From the NCBI RefSeq assembly GCF_963678245.1, contig NZ_OY782770.1:1116001-1180000 (forward strand): DNA of 64,000 nucleotides, in the 5' to 3' direction. This document shows, piece after piece, positions 53,746 through 62,570 of the stretch (position 1 is the stretch's first letter; each line of letters begins with the position of its first letter). Below the pieces are notes generated by a model. That model searched no databases, had not been told where the DNA came from, and saw only the letters and a list, made by a program, of their open reading frames with translations. The position numbers and the translations under genes are program-made. The DNA is from an uncultured Sunxiuqinia sp. Lineage in GTDB: Bacteria > Bacteroidota > Bacteroidia > Bacteroidales > Prolixibacteraceae.

Positions 53746-55380
53746 ATGAAACCTTTATTATCTAAAACATTCTTGCTAACAATAGCAATTGTTGTTATAA
53801 CTGGATTTTCATCCATTGCACAGCGAGTAATTAAAGGCACTGTCTATCGAGAGGGAGAGCCGGCCGCAGGGGTTACAGTTGAAGCCCATAAATCAAACGA
53901 TACGTTCATGACCAGCTTTGATGGGAAATATGAAATCGAAGCAGATGAAAAATCGAAATACCTGAGATTTACTTTTATTGACGATTCACGCAAATTTGAT
54001 ATTGAAGGAAACAGTAGTAATAAAATCGATTTTAGTTTTGATGGTGAAATCCCAACAGGAGGAGCCACTGCAGACGAGTCAGGAGATGTAGATCTTCGGA
54101 CGAGTCAGGAATTGGTTAAAGCCAAAGATCGCGACTTCATGAATAATCTTTCGATGTATGATCAATTTTACAAACAAGATGATTATAAATCAGCCATGAA
54201 GCCATGGAGAATGGTTTACAATAAGTATCCAAAATCAACTCTGAACTTATATATCCATGGATCAAACATGTATGAGTACCTGATCAACAACACGGAAGAT
54301 TGGGATCAAAAAAATGCATACATCGATTCTTTAATTTCAATTTATGACCGTCGTATTAAATACTTCAATCAAAAAGGCTATGTCCGTGGGCGTCAGGGAA
54401 CAGACTTGTTGAAATTCAAATTAGCCAATGAAAATCTGGATGACGATCAATTAAAATCGATTCTCAAAACAGGTTATGGCTACTTAGAAGAGTCAATCAA
54501 TTTACAAAAGAAAGAATCAGAGGTAGCTGTCTTAGTTGTGTTTATGCAAGCCACGAAACGACTGTTCATCATGGGAGAGCTTCCAAAGGATCAAGTTGCT
54601 GCAAACTATCAAACAGCTTCTGATATTATAAATAATTACCTCAAAACAGAACCGGAAAGCGAAAAATATTTAACTGCAAAGGATTTGGTTGATCGACTTT
54701 TCCAAACCAGTGGTGCTGCTGATTGCGAAGCGTTAATATCGCTCTATGAACCACAGTATGACGAAATCATTCAGAATGTTGATGACTTGAAGAAAATGCT
54801 CCGGATTCTTGATCGTAGAGACTGTACCGACAGTGAGCTTTTTGCAACAGCTTCAGAAAAACTGTATGACCTGGAGCCTTCCGCTGAAGCAGCCTTTAAC
54901 ATGGCTCGTCTGTTTGTAAAACGTGATCAATTTGACCGTGCAAAAGAATATTATCAAAATGCAATCAAATCAGAAACAGACAAAGAGCTATTAGCCAAGT
55001 ATTATTACGAGCTGGGCTTGTTCATCTTCGCAAAAGAGAATGATTTTCAAAAAGCGAGAGATCTTGCTCGTAAAGCTATTCAAAATAATCCAAACTCAGG
55101 TCGTGCATACATTTTGCTAGGCGATATTTATGCTCAATATAGTAAATACTACGGCGAAAGCGACTTTGAACATGCATCATTGTATTGGTTGGCGGTAGAT
55201 TATTACCAAAAAGCAAAACGTGTGGATCCCGATGTATTTGCAAGTGCAAATGAAAAAATTGCAATCTACAAACGTTATTTCCCTGACAAAGAAACAATGT
55301 TCTTCCAGGGATTTCAAGAAGGTCAAAGTTACACTATCGGTAGCTGGATAAATGAAACGACAAAAGCTCGTGTCAAATAG
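53746..55380 (+). CDS. TPR protein with carboxypeptidase-regulatory-like start
   Basis: Start chosen at ATG 53746 (MKPLLSKTF) with a signal peptide ending in SIAQ. Residues about 28-100 are a CarboxypepD_reg-like sandwich (IKGTVYREGEPAAGVTVEA, TSFDGKYEIEADEKSKYLRF). From about 120 on the protein is helical with TPR motifs (DYKSAMKPWRMVYNKYPKS, AFNMARLFVKRDQFDRAKEY, KARDLARKAIQNNPNSGRAY). Periplasmic or outer-membrane attached. Between the barrel gene and lptC, overlapping lptC by 29 bp; a scaffold role in envelope biogenesis is inference. Confidence 0.8.
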   Translation: MKPLLSKTFLLTIAIVVITGFSSIAQRVIKGTVYREGEPAAGVTVEAHKSNDTFMTSFDGKYEIEADEKSKYLRFTFIDDSRKFDIEGNSSNKIDFSFDGEIPTGGATADESGDVDLRTSQELVKAKDRDFMNNLSMYDQFYKQDDYKSAMKPWRMVYNKYPKSTLNLYIHGSNMYEYLINNTEDWDQKNAYIDSLISIYDRRIKYFNQKGYVRGRQGTDLLKFKLANENLDDDQLKSILKTGYGYLEESINLQKKESEVAVLVVFMQATKRLFIMGELPKDQVAANYQTASDIINNYLKTEPESEKYLTAKDLVDRLFQTSGAADCEALISLYEPQYDEIIQNVDDLKKMLRILDRRDCTDSELFATASEKLYDLEPSAEAAFNMARLFVKRDQFDRAKEYYQNAIKSETDKELLAKYYYELGLFIFAKENDFQKARDLARKAIQNNPNSGRAYILLGDIYAQYSKYYGESDFEHASLYWLAVDYYQKAKRVDPDVFASANEKIAIYKRYFPDKETMFFQGFQEGQSYTIGSWINETTKARVK

Positions 55381-55951
55381 TAAAAAAATAAAATCAAAAT
55401 ATCCAAGCTTAAGCATTGCAATTCTCTCTCTGGGAATTGCAGTGCTTTTCTTTTCCTGCGCCAATAAGATTGAGAAAATAAAAGAAGTATCGTCGGGCGA
55501 AAAGCTATATAGTGCCGAGGCTGAAAACTACGAGATGATTCATTCCGATTCAACAATCATTCGGTTTAAACTGATTACTCCCAAATTGATCAACTATGAT
55601 AAAGTTGATGACCCATTTATCGAATTTCCTGAAGGCGTGAAAATTGAAAAATATAACGACCAAATGGAGCAAACAGCAAGCATCACGTCCAATTATGCTC
55701 GCTATTTTGAAAAAGAAAAAAGATGGGAGGCAGAAAACAATGTCGTTGCGGTCAATCCTCAAGGGGACACCTTGAAGACAGAACAACTGATTTGGGAAGA
55801 AGAGAAGGAAAAAATTTATTCCGAACAATTTGTCAAAATCATTCGTAAAGATCAGGTAATAACCGGCGTTGGTTTTGAATCTGATCAGAACTTGGGAAAC
55901 TGGAAAATAAAAAATCCAAGAGGACCGCTATATATTGAAGTTGAAGAATAG
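55352..55951 (+). CDS. lptC: LPS export protein LptC, lipoprotein form
   Basis: A 199-residue protein with a lipobox-like signal (IAVLFFSCANK). The rest is an LptC/OstA-type beta-jellyroll: YSAEAENYEMIHSDSTIIRFKL, FIEFPEGVKIEKYND, SITSNYARYFEKEKRWEAENNVVAVN and GDTLKTEQLIWEEEKEKIYS. LptC receives LPS from LptBFG and passes it to LptA across the periplasm. In Bacteroidota it is often a lipoprotein, as here. The start overlaps the TPR gene by 29 bp. Confidence 0.88.
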   Translation: MKRQKLVSNSKKIKSKYPSLSIAILSLGIAVLFFSCANKIEKIKEVSSGEKLYSAEAENYEMIHSDSTIIRFKLITPKLINYDKVDDPFIEFPEGVKIEKYNDQMEQTASITSNYARYFEKEKRWEAENNVVAVNPQGDTLKTEQLIWEEEKEKIYSEQFVKIIRKDQVITGVGFESDQNLGNWKIKNPRGPLYIEVEE

Positions 55952-55957
55952 TTGAAT

Positions 55958-57229
55958 ATGGAAATCCTAGTAATCATTATTCTTACTACTATTTTATTCT
56001 CTGCTTTTTTCTCCGGAATGGAAATTGCATTTGTATCAGCCAATAAATTAAGATTGGAACTGGACAAACAGCAAAATTTTATTAGCGGCCGTATTTTATC
56101 ACTTTTTACTAAGAACCCAGGGCAATATATTGCAACAATGCTTATCGGCAATAACATTGCGCTTGTCATTTATGGTATTGCATTTGCTCAGCTCCTGGAA
56201 CCCTTATTTTTCAATTTTATCCCTAACGACACCATTGTTTTGTTTTTACAAACAATTACCTCAACACTAATCATACTTTTTACCGCTGAGTTTTTGCCAA
56301 AAACGTTGTTTCGAATAAATCCGAACACTTTTCTACGTTTCTTTTCGTTACCACTATTCATTTTCTACTTCTTATTTTATCCGCTATCAAAATTAACCAT
56401 CGGGATATCCCGTGTTCTGCTCACAACAATATTCAAATCATCCTACGGAAAGGATACCAAGAAAAAGGTTTTCAACCGAATTGATCTGCATTATTTTGTG
56501 AATGAAACCGACGAAGATCAGCAAATGCGTGAAGAGGAGCTAGAAAACGAAGTGAAGCTTTTCAGAAATGCGCTTGACTTTTCAAAAGTGAAACTTCGAG
56601 AGGTCATGGTTCCACGCACTGAAATTGAGATCATAGATGTCAACTCAAATATGGAAGAGCTTATCCAAAAATTCATTGAAACAGGCTATTCACGAATCCT
56701 TTTCTATCAGGATAATATTGACAATATTATTGGCTACATCCATCACTCTACAATCTTTGCTAATCCCGGATCTATTCGTTCCAATTTGAAAAAAGTACTA
56801 ATCGTTCCCGAAACCATGCCCGCAAGTAAATTGCTGAGTAAGTTCATCCAGCAACACCGCAGCATTGCTATCGTGGTTGACGAATTTGGTGGCACAGCAG
56901 GGATGGTGACCAGCGAAGACATTTTAGAAGAGATTTTTGGAGAAATTGAAGATGAACATGACACCATTGATTTTGTGGAACGACAAATTAGTGATCATGA
57001 ATTTGTCCTTTCGGCACGCATTGAACTGGACGACCTGAATGAAAAATACAACCTGAAATTTCCGGTTAAAGAGAACTTTGAAACACTTGCCGGGTTTATA
57101 CTATTCCACCACGAAAGTATTCCTAAAATCAATACGATCATTGATATAGACAATTACCGCTTTAAAATCCTAAAAGCCTCAAACACTAAGATCGAGCTGG
57201 TGAACCTTAAGATATTGGACAACACCTAA
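55958..57229 (+). CDS. CNNM/CorC (hemolysin-type) membrane protein
   Basis: Start chosen at ATG 55958. Residues 1-145 are the DUF21/CNNM membrane domain (FSGMEIAFVSANKLRLE, IATMLIGNNIALVIYG, ITSTLIILFTAEFLPKTLF). Two CBS domains follow (VMVPRTEIEIIDV, SIAIVVDEFGGTAGMVTSEDILEEIFGE) and a CorC_HlyC domain ends the protein. The family contains Mg2+/Co2+ transporters; in Flavobacteria a relative (GldE) supports gliding/secretion. Seven bp after lptC. Confidence 0.9.
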   Translation: MEILVIIILTTILFSAFFSGMEIAFVSANKLRLELDKQQNFISGRILSLFTKNPGQYIATMLIGNNIALVIYGIAFAQLLEPLFFNFIPNDTIVLFLQTITSTLIILFTAEFLPKTLFRINPNTFLRFFSLPLFIFYFLFYPLSKLTIGISRVLLTTIFKSSYGKDTKKKVFNRIDLHYFVNETDEDQQMREEELENEVKLFRNALDFSKVKLREVMVPRTEIEIIDVNSNMEELIQKFIETGYSRILFYQDNIDNIIGYIHHSTIFANPGSIRSNLKKVLIVPETMPASKLLSKFIQQHRSIAIVVDEFGGTAGMVTSEDILEEIFGEIEDEHDTIDFVERQISDHEFVLSARIELDDLNEKYNLKFPVKENFETLAGFILFHHESIPKINTIIDIDNYRFKILKASNTKIELVNLKILDNT

Positions 57230-57268
57230 AATAAAAAATGAATCCTAAGGTTTAATTCTCAAAATTAC

Positions 57269-57276
57269 TATCTTCG
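57269..57276 (+). promoter_or_regulatory. Candidate -7 box of the ppiD-like gene
   Basis: TATCTTCG, a TAnnTTyG variant 47 bp before the ATG, in the only gap (93 bp) of the series since nadB. Confidence 0.35.
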
Positions 57277-57322
57277 TAGCTCGAAAATTTTAAGTAAATC
57301 ATAATTCAATAATTATTAATCA

Positions 57323-59437
57323 ATGGCTACATTACAGAGAATAAGAAATCGTGCCGGCCTACTGGTTGCGATCATTATTGGTCTAGCATTAGTTGCCTTC
57401 ATTTTAGGCGATATGCTTCGCTCAGGTAGTTCATTATTAAGGCCTCAACAGTTAGAAGTTGCCGATATTAATGGAGAATCTGTTCAGTACCCTGATTTCC
57501 AAAAACGCATTGAAGAAATGGCGGAAATCTACAAGATGAATACTGGGGCTACACAGCTCAACGAAGAGACGTGGGTGCAAGTGCGCGAGCAGGCTTGGCA
57601 AAATTTAGTTCGCGAAATTGTTATGAGTGAAGTTTATGAAGACCTTGGGTTAACCGTAACGTCTGATGAACTTTTCGACATGGTTCAGGGAGCTAACCTT
57701 CATCCAATCATTCAGCAACTATTCCGCAACCCGCAAACAGGGCAGGTTGATAAAACGGCAGTTCTTCAATTCCTAAAATCATTAGAGACCAATGCTACTG
57801 CTCAGCAGAGAGCTTATTGGCTTTATATTGAAGATCAAATTAAAGAAGAACGAATCCAAACCAAATACAACAACTTGGTTGCAAAGGGACTGAATACAAC
57901 AACAATTGAAGCTAAAAATAGTCTGGAAGCTAAAAATCAAAGCGTTAATGCTCAATATATCCGTTTACCATTCAGCTACTTGCCTGATAGTGCAATTTCA
58001 GTAACAGAAAGTGAGTTGAAAGATTATTACAACAAGCACCAAGATGACTACAAACAAGAGGAAAGTCGTACCATTGAATATGTAACATTCAATGTTAAAG
58101 CTTCTGAAGCTGATGATGCCAACACGTTGAAATGGATGGAAGATGTAAAACCAGAGTTTGCAAACGTAGCTGACAATGCGCAATATGTAAATGTTAACTC
58201 TGACGTTCGTTTTGAAAATATCTACCAAAAAGAAAGTGAACTTCCTGTAAACCTTGCTGAATTTGCTTTCAACGGAAAAGAAGGTGATGTTTACGGACCT
58301 TATAAGGAAGGCAATACATACAAATTAGTTAAGATTGACGAATTTAAAGATTTGCCCGACTCAGTAGAAGCCCGCCATATTTTGATCAAGCCGGAAACTG
58401 TCGGAAGTTATGAAGCCGCGATGGCTTTAGCTGACAGCTTAAAAAGTGAAATTGAAAACGGAGCTAGCTTTGCAAAACTGGCCGAAGAATACTCAGAAGA
58501 CGCCGGATCTGCTCGTAAAGGAGGAGATCTGGGGTGGTTCAAAAAAGGCCAAATGGTAAAACCTTTCGAGGAAGCGGCATTCAACGGAAAGGTAGACGAA
58601 CTTTACACTGCTACTTCGCAATTTGGTGTTCACCTGATTCAACCAACAAAAAAAGGGAAAGAAGTTAAGCAGGTTCGTTTAGCGACCTTAATCCGTAATG
58701 TTGAACCAAGTACACAAACGTACCAAACCGAGTACGCTAAGGCAAGTAAGTTTGTTGCCGAAAATCAGGATTATGATTCATTTAAAGAAGCCATTGCAAA
58801 CGAAAAGCTAACAAAGAAAATTGCAACATTTGGCGAAAATGACCGTGAGGTAAGAGGATTGGAGCAATCTCGCTCATTAATCCGCGCAGCATATGACGCT
58901 GATATTGAAGACATTCTTCACAACGCTGAAGGTTCTGCAATTTTTGAACTAGGAAATAACTTTGTGATTGCAGCTGTTGCAAGTGCAACCGAAGAAGGAA
59001 TAGCTTCTTTTGAAGAAGTGAAACCTCGTATTGAATTGGCTGTTAAAAAGCAAAACAAAGGTGAAGCAATTGCTCAAAAAATGACTGACGCCGTCAATGG
59101 CAAAGACATTGATGCAGCTGCTTCAGCATTAAATACTGAAGTGAAAGATGCTAATGGCATTACGTTTAACTCAACATCTATTCCATCAATTGGACTGGAG
59201 CCAGCAGTGATTGGAACAATGACCAGCTTAAACCAAGATGAAATGTCGAGTCCTGTTGTCGGAAATAGTGGAGTTTATCTGGTAAAAGTTATTTCTAAAA
59301 CAGAAGGTTCAGATGAAAATGTTCAAGCAGAATTACAGCGTCTGAATCAAGCATTGAGCTATCGAGCAGCTTATCAAGCCTACGAAGCACAAAAAAATGC
59401 TGTTGAAATTGAAGACAAAAGAGCAAAATTCTATTAG
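57323..59437 (+). CDS. ppiD: PpiD/SurA-type peptidyl-prolyl isomerase
   Basis: A 704-residue periplasmic folding factor anchored by one N-terminal membrane segment (LLVAIIIGLALVAFILGDML, about 13-32). A SurA_N-type helical chaperone region follows (VADINGESVQYPDFQKRIEE, VREQAWQNLVREIVMSEVY). A parvulin domain lies at about 345-435 (VEARHILIKPE, FAKLAEEYSEDAGSARKGGD, LGWFKKGQMVKPFEEAAF, FGVHLIQ). The last about 200 residues are a second, less conserved rotamase-like repeat. Assists folding of envelope proteins leaving the Sec machinery. Strong terminator follows. Confidence 0.9.
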   Translation: MATLQRIRNRAGLLVAIIIGLALVAFILGDMLRSGSSLLRPQQLEVADINGESVQYPDFQKRIEEMAEIYKMNTGATQLNEETWVQVREQAWQNLVREIVMSEVYEDLGLTVTSDELFDMVQGANLHPIIQQLFRNPQTGQVDKTAVLQFLKSLETNATAQQRAYWLYIEDQIKEERIQTKYNNLVAKGLNTTTIEAKNSLEAKNQSVNAQYIRLPFSYLPDSAISVTESELKDYYNKHQDDYKQEESRTIEYVTFNVKASEADDANTLKWMEDVKPEFANVADNAQYVNVNSDVRFENIYQKESELPVNLAEFAFNGKEGDVYGPYKEGNTYKLVKIDEFKDLPDSVEARHILIKPETVGSYEAAMALADSLKSEIENGASFAKLAEEYSEDAGSARKGGDLGWFKKGQMVKPFEEAAFNGKVDELYTATSQFGVHLIQPTKKGKEVKQVRLATLIRNVEPSTQTYQTEYAKASKFVAENQDYDSFKEAIANEKLTKKIATFGENDREVRGLEQSRSLIRAAYDADIEDILHNAEGSAIFELGNNFVIAAVASATEEGIASFEEVKPRIELAVKKQNKGEAIAQKMTDAVNGKDIDAAASALNTEVKDANGITFNSTSIPSIGLEPAVIGTMTSLNQDEMSSPVVGNSGVYLVKVISKTEGSDENVQAELQRLNQALSYRAAYQAYEAQKNAVEIEDKRAKFY

Positions 59438-59457
59438 AAGATTCTCACAAAATATAA

Positions 59458-59485
59458 AAGCAGGCTCAGAAGGCCTGCTTTTTTT
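59458..59485 (+). terminator. Rho-independent terminator of the ppiD-like gene
   Basis: AAGCAGGC, loop TCAGAAG, GCCTGCTT then TTTTTTT, 20 bp after the stop. Confidence 0.92.
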
Positions 59486-59559
59486 GTGTCATATTTTAAT
59501 CATGATTGTTGTAAACCCCTAGTTAAAAGTCCATAAATAATGTGACCAATTTTCGTAGC

Positions 59560-59928
59560 CTATTTAACTTTTATCGTTCCATTTAGATATAAACCCAACG
59601 CCTCATTCAATAGCAATTGAATTGTCTGAATCGGGAGATCAACACTCGGATTAATTCTCAGGATCTTCATGCGGGAACGACTTCCTTGTTCCAATTCAGG
59701 ATGATTGAGATATTTTCCTTCAACAAAAAGAATGTAAGGCTCATCTGTTTTTTTGTCCGTCCATAAATAGCAGAACATCTTTTTCATATAGCAGAAGCAA
59801 GGCATACCATACTTCCGTGTTTCAGTCACCTTGGTGTCCCGTCCGAGAATAATGCGCCGCAAAGCGAGCAAACAACCTTTATTGGGTTCTTCTTTATTCA
59901 AATAGTAGTTGTCAAATTCGTGAGCCAT
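59560..59928 (-). CDS. DUF1801 protein
   Basis: Start chosen at ATG 59928 (MAHEFDNYYLNKEEPNKGC), giving 122 residues, the usual YdhG/DUF1801 size; the longer frame from 60039 adds 37 residues that do not fit. Features: helical start with LLALRRIIL, ETRKYGMPCFCYMKKMFCYLW (the conserved K-x-G-x-P region), EPYILFVEGKYLNHPELEQG and a C-terminal helix. The role is unknown. It stands alone on the minus strand, with the DUF1080 gene upstream. Confidence 0.8.
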   Translation of the reverse strand: MAHEFDNYYLNKEEPNKGCLLALRRIILGRDTKVTETRKYGMPCFCYMKKMFCYLWTDKKTDEPYILFVEGKYLNHPELEQGSRSRMKILRINPSVDLPIQTIQLLLNEALGLYLNGTIKVK

Positions 59929-60057
59929 GTCATCCAAATTTATCTTGTGAAAAGAATTGTTGTCACCCCTTCTTGTAGTAGTTGTTATTTTGATCGTTTT
60001 TGGGTACTGATCGGGAACGATCATCATCTTCACACACAATAGTGAAATTTAGTAAAA

Positions 60058-60783
60058 TTAGAATTCCCTGATATAGATCTCTTTAAACTGGAGAATCAAT
60101 GCCTCTTTTTCACGAACTTCGATTGCGATATGACCACGCATTCCCACATTTAAGCTTTTATGCTTTACATCATTTAGAATTCCGATCCCATTGTAATTCG
60201 TCACTTTTATGCCATTTAACCAAGCTTCAATCGAAGATCCTTCACACCGCACGCGCATCACGTTCCATTGGTTGGTTTCTTCGGCATAATAAAAAATCAC
60301 ATTCTTCTTTTGCATAGACTCGTTAACACTTGCTTTTCGAGGAAGATTTGGATATACCCATCGCTCATAGCCTTTTGTTTCATCCCAAACCATACCTGTT
60401 TGCCACGGAGCTGGTGAGTGAATATCGATTTGAGGTCCATGCATCCAATGTTCTTCATCATCATATCTAGACCGTACTTGCAAACCACTATTACCCGAGC
60501 TGGTTTTAAATGCCCTGAATTTAAACTTCAACTCAAAATCGCCATATTCCTTTTCGGAATATAACCAAGCAGGATTGTGCTCCGGGTTATTCAAAGAATT
60601 AGCCATGATCGTTCCGTCGATTACGCGAAAGAAAATGTAATTCCGGTCACGTGGGCTTTTCTTTTCAACCCATCCATTCAGATTTTCCCCGTTAAAAAGA
60701 GACACAAAATCATCTTGCGCAGAGGCATACAACGAGTATAGGAGAACTAAACTAATTATAATCAGTTTCCGGTTCATAAACAA
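60058..60783 (-). CDS. DUF1080 family secreted protein
   Basis: A 241-residue secreted protein; signal peptide MNRKLIIISLVLLYSLYASA, with the second Met (60777) an equally good start. DUF1080 sandwich: FVSLFNGENLNGWVEKK, RVIDGTIMANS, FELKFKFRAFKTSSGNSGLQVRS, PQIDIHSPAPWQTGMVW, WNVMRVRCEGSSIEAWLNG and GHIAIEVREKEALILQFKEI. Likely acts on a sugar derivative in the periplasm; substrate unknown. It is only distantly similar to the other DUF1080 protein (40459). The 206 bp before it, up to the divergent aldo/keto reductase remnant, hold nothing I can assign. Confidence 0.88.
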   Translation of the reverse strand: MFMNRKLIIISLVLLYSLYASAQDDFVSLFNGENLNGWVEKKSPRDRNYIFFRVIDGTIMANSLNNPEHNPAWLYSEKEYGDFELKFKFRAFKTSSGNSGLQVRSRYDDEEHWMHGPQIDIHSPAPWQTGMVWDETKGYERWVYPNLPRKASVNESMQKKNVIFYYAEETNQWNVMRVRCEGSSIEAWLNGIKVTNYNGIGILNDVKHKSLNVGMRGHIAIEVREKEALILQFKEIYIREF

Positions 60784-60989
60784 ACTTGGTTGTAGTTAGA
60801 TTTTACTTTTAAATCGCTGTCTAAAGTTCTAATTTTCATTGATGAAATGCAAGTATTTTCTATTCGGCTATCCAATTTACAAAAACCACACAAAAATCCC
60901 AGGAAGCACTTCGGCCGTTCATGCATGGTAATGAACTGAACACAAGCAAACTTCGCTTTGTCTAGTTTAACTAATAAAATCCAAAACAC

Positions 60990-61985
60990 ATGACACACAA
61001 GCGCGAACTCCTCAAAAATCTGGCAACCATGACTGCTGCGTTGCCTGTTCCTTCCTTACTCAGTGCGCAAAATAAAGAACGCGATAAGCTGGGAGAATTA
61101 CTTCCGATACGTCGGCTGGGCAAAACAAATAAATATGTGACAATGTTGGGTGTTGGCGGATATCATATTGGCTGGACTAGTGAACGCAATGCTCAAGCAG
61201 TGATAGAAACAGCAATTGAGGGAGGGGTTCGTTTTTTTGATACAGCGGAACAATATGGACCCGCCGTTAGTGAAAAACGCTACGGAAAATACCTGACCCC
61301 AAAATATCGGGATAATATTTTTCTGATGACAAAAACCCAGGCTCGAAATGCTAAAGATGCACAACAACATCTGGAGGATACTCTCAGACGAATGAAAACC
61401 GACCACCTCGACTTGTGGCAAATCCATTCAATCTTCACGCCCGAAGATGTTGAAAACCGCATAGCTGAGGGGGGGTTAGACGTTGTGAAAAAAGCCAAAG
61501 AAAGTGGCAAAGTAAAGTACATTGGATTTACCGGACACCGAGACCCTTTTGCCCTTAAAAAATGTTGAAACTTACTCGCGACAACGATCCCTTCGACACC
61601 GTTCAAATGCCTGTGAATGTATTGGACCAATCATACTTCAGCTTCTCAAATAATGTTATGCCCGAGCTTTTAGAACGAAATATTGGCATACTGGCTATGA
61701 AAACGCTCGCTGACGGCCGCTTTTTGAAAAAAAGTACGCTGGACAACTGATGACCCTGTCATTCCAAATTATATGAGCATAAAAGAAGCATTGTACTACT
61801 CCTTGTCTCTGCCAATAAGTACCTTGATTACCGGAGCTGAAAACGAGGAGTAGATGCAGGAAAAAATCGATTTGGCTAAATCATTCGTCAAGTTATCAGA
61901 GGGCGAGCGGCTTGAACTCGTTAAGCGGGTAAGGTCTAAAGCGATGGAAGGAATTTACGAATATTACAAGCAAAAGCCATCATAA
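60990..61985 (+). pseudogene. Aldo/keto reductase with two frameshifts and an in-frame stop
   Basis: The first frame (to 61568) has a Tat- or Sec-like N-terminus and most of the TIM barrel: RRLGKTNKYVTMLGVGGYHI, GVRFFDTAEQYG with catalytic Asp and Tyr, and MKTDHLDLWQIHS. After a frame change near 61560, a second frame carries VLDQSYFSFSNNVMPELLER and GILAMKTLADG. After another change near 61745 a third frame has SIKEALYYSLSLPISTLITG, then TAG at about 61852 in frame, and the C-terminal helix (KIDLAKSFVKLSEGERLELV) to TAA 61985. Three lesions in one gene indicate true decay. Confidence 0.85.
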
Positions 61986-62069
61986 ATATCATTCAACAAT
62001 CATCAAAAAAAGTCAATAAAACCTATCGACAGAAAAACTCTGGCCCGTGTTCTTTTCTTATATTTAAGT

Positions 62070-62549
62070 ATGATTTGCAACAAAATAATTAGCGGAGGAC
62101 AAACCGGTGTTGACCGGGCTGCATTAGATGCTTGTCTTAATGCCAAGTTCTCCTGTGGAGGCTGGTGTCCTGCAGGCCGAAAGGCGGAAGACGGTGAAAT
62201 CCCGTTAACCTATCCACTCCAGGAAATTTGGAGCACCAGTTATGATGATCGCACCAGAAAAAACATCAATGAATCAGATGCCACTTTGATCGTTTATGAG
62301 GAGAAATTAAGTGGTGGCACCTTGCTAACTTATAATTATGCCTCAGAAAAGAACAAACCGATTTTCCTTTTCAAGGTTTCTCCATTTCTCATTGACGAAA
62401 CCTTGGAACAGCTCTTTCATTTTCTTAAAATCAATCAGGTCGAAACCTTAAATATTGCCGGGGCACGGGCGAGCATGTGGGATAAAGCCTACGAATTGAG
62501 CTACTTGATTACAGCTAAGCTAATTCAGAAAATCAATAGTCCGACCTAA
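62070..62549 (+). CDS. YpsA/putative molybdenum-carrier family protein
   Basis: A 159-residue Rossmann-like protein of the SLOG/YpsA superfamily (often labelled putative molybdenum carrier). N-terminal KIISGGQTGVDRAALDACL, then FSCGGWCPAGRKAEDGEIP, the RTRKNINESDATLIVYEEKLSGGTLLTYNYA core and TLNIAGARASMWD near the end. These make a nucleotide-binding pocket; actual ligand unknown. Single gene. Confidence 0.85.
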   Translation: MICNKIISGGQTGVDRAALDACLNAKFSCGGWCPAGRKAEDGEIPLTYPLQEIWSTSYDDRTRKNINESDATLIVYEEKLSGGTLLTYNYASEKNKPIFLFKVSPFLIDETLEQLFHFLKINQVETLNIAGARASMWDKAYELSYLITAKLIQKINSPT

Positions 62550-62570
62550 CCAACGCATAACTTACCGGTT

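Noticed and set aside
60990-61568. Short functional aldo/keto reductase
   Set aside because: It ends before the last barrel strands, whose codons follow in other frames; it is a fragment of a pseudogene.
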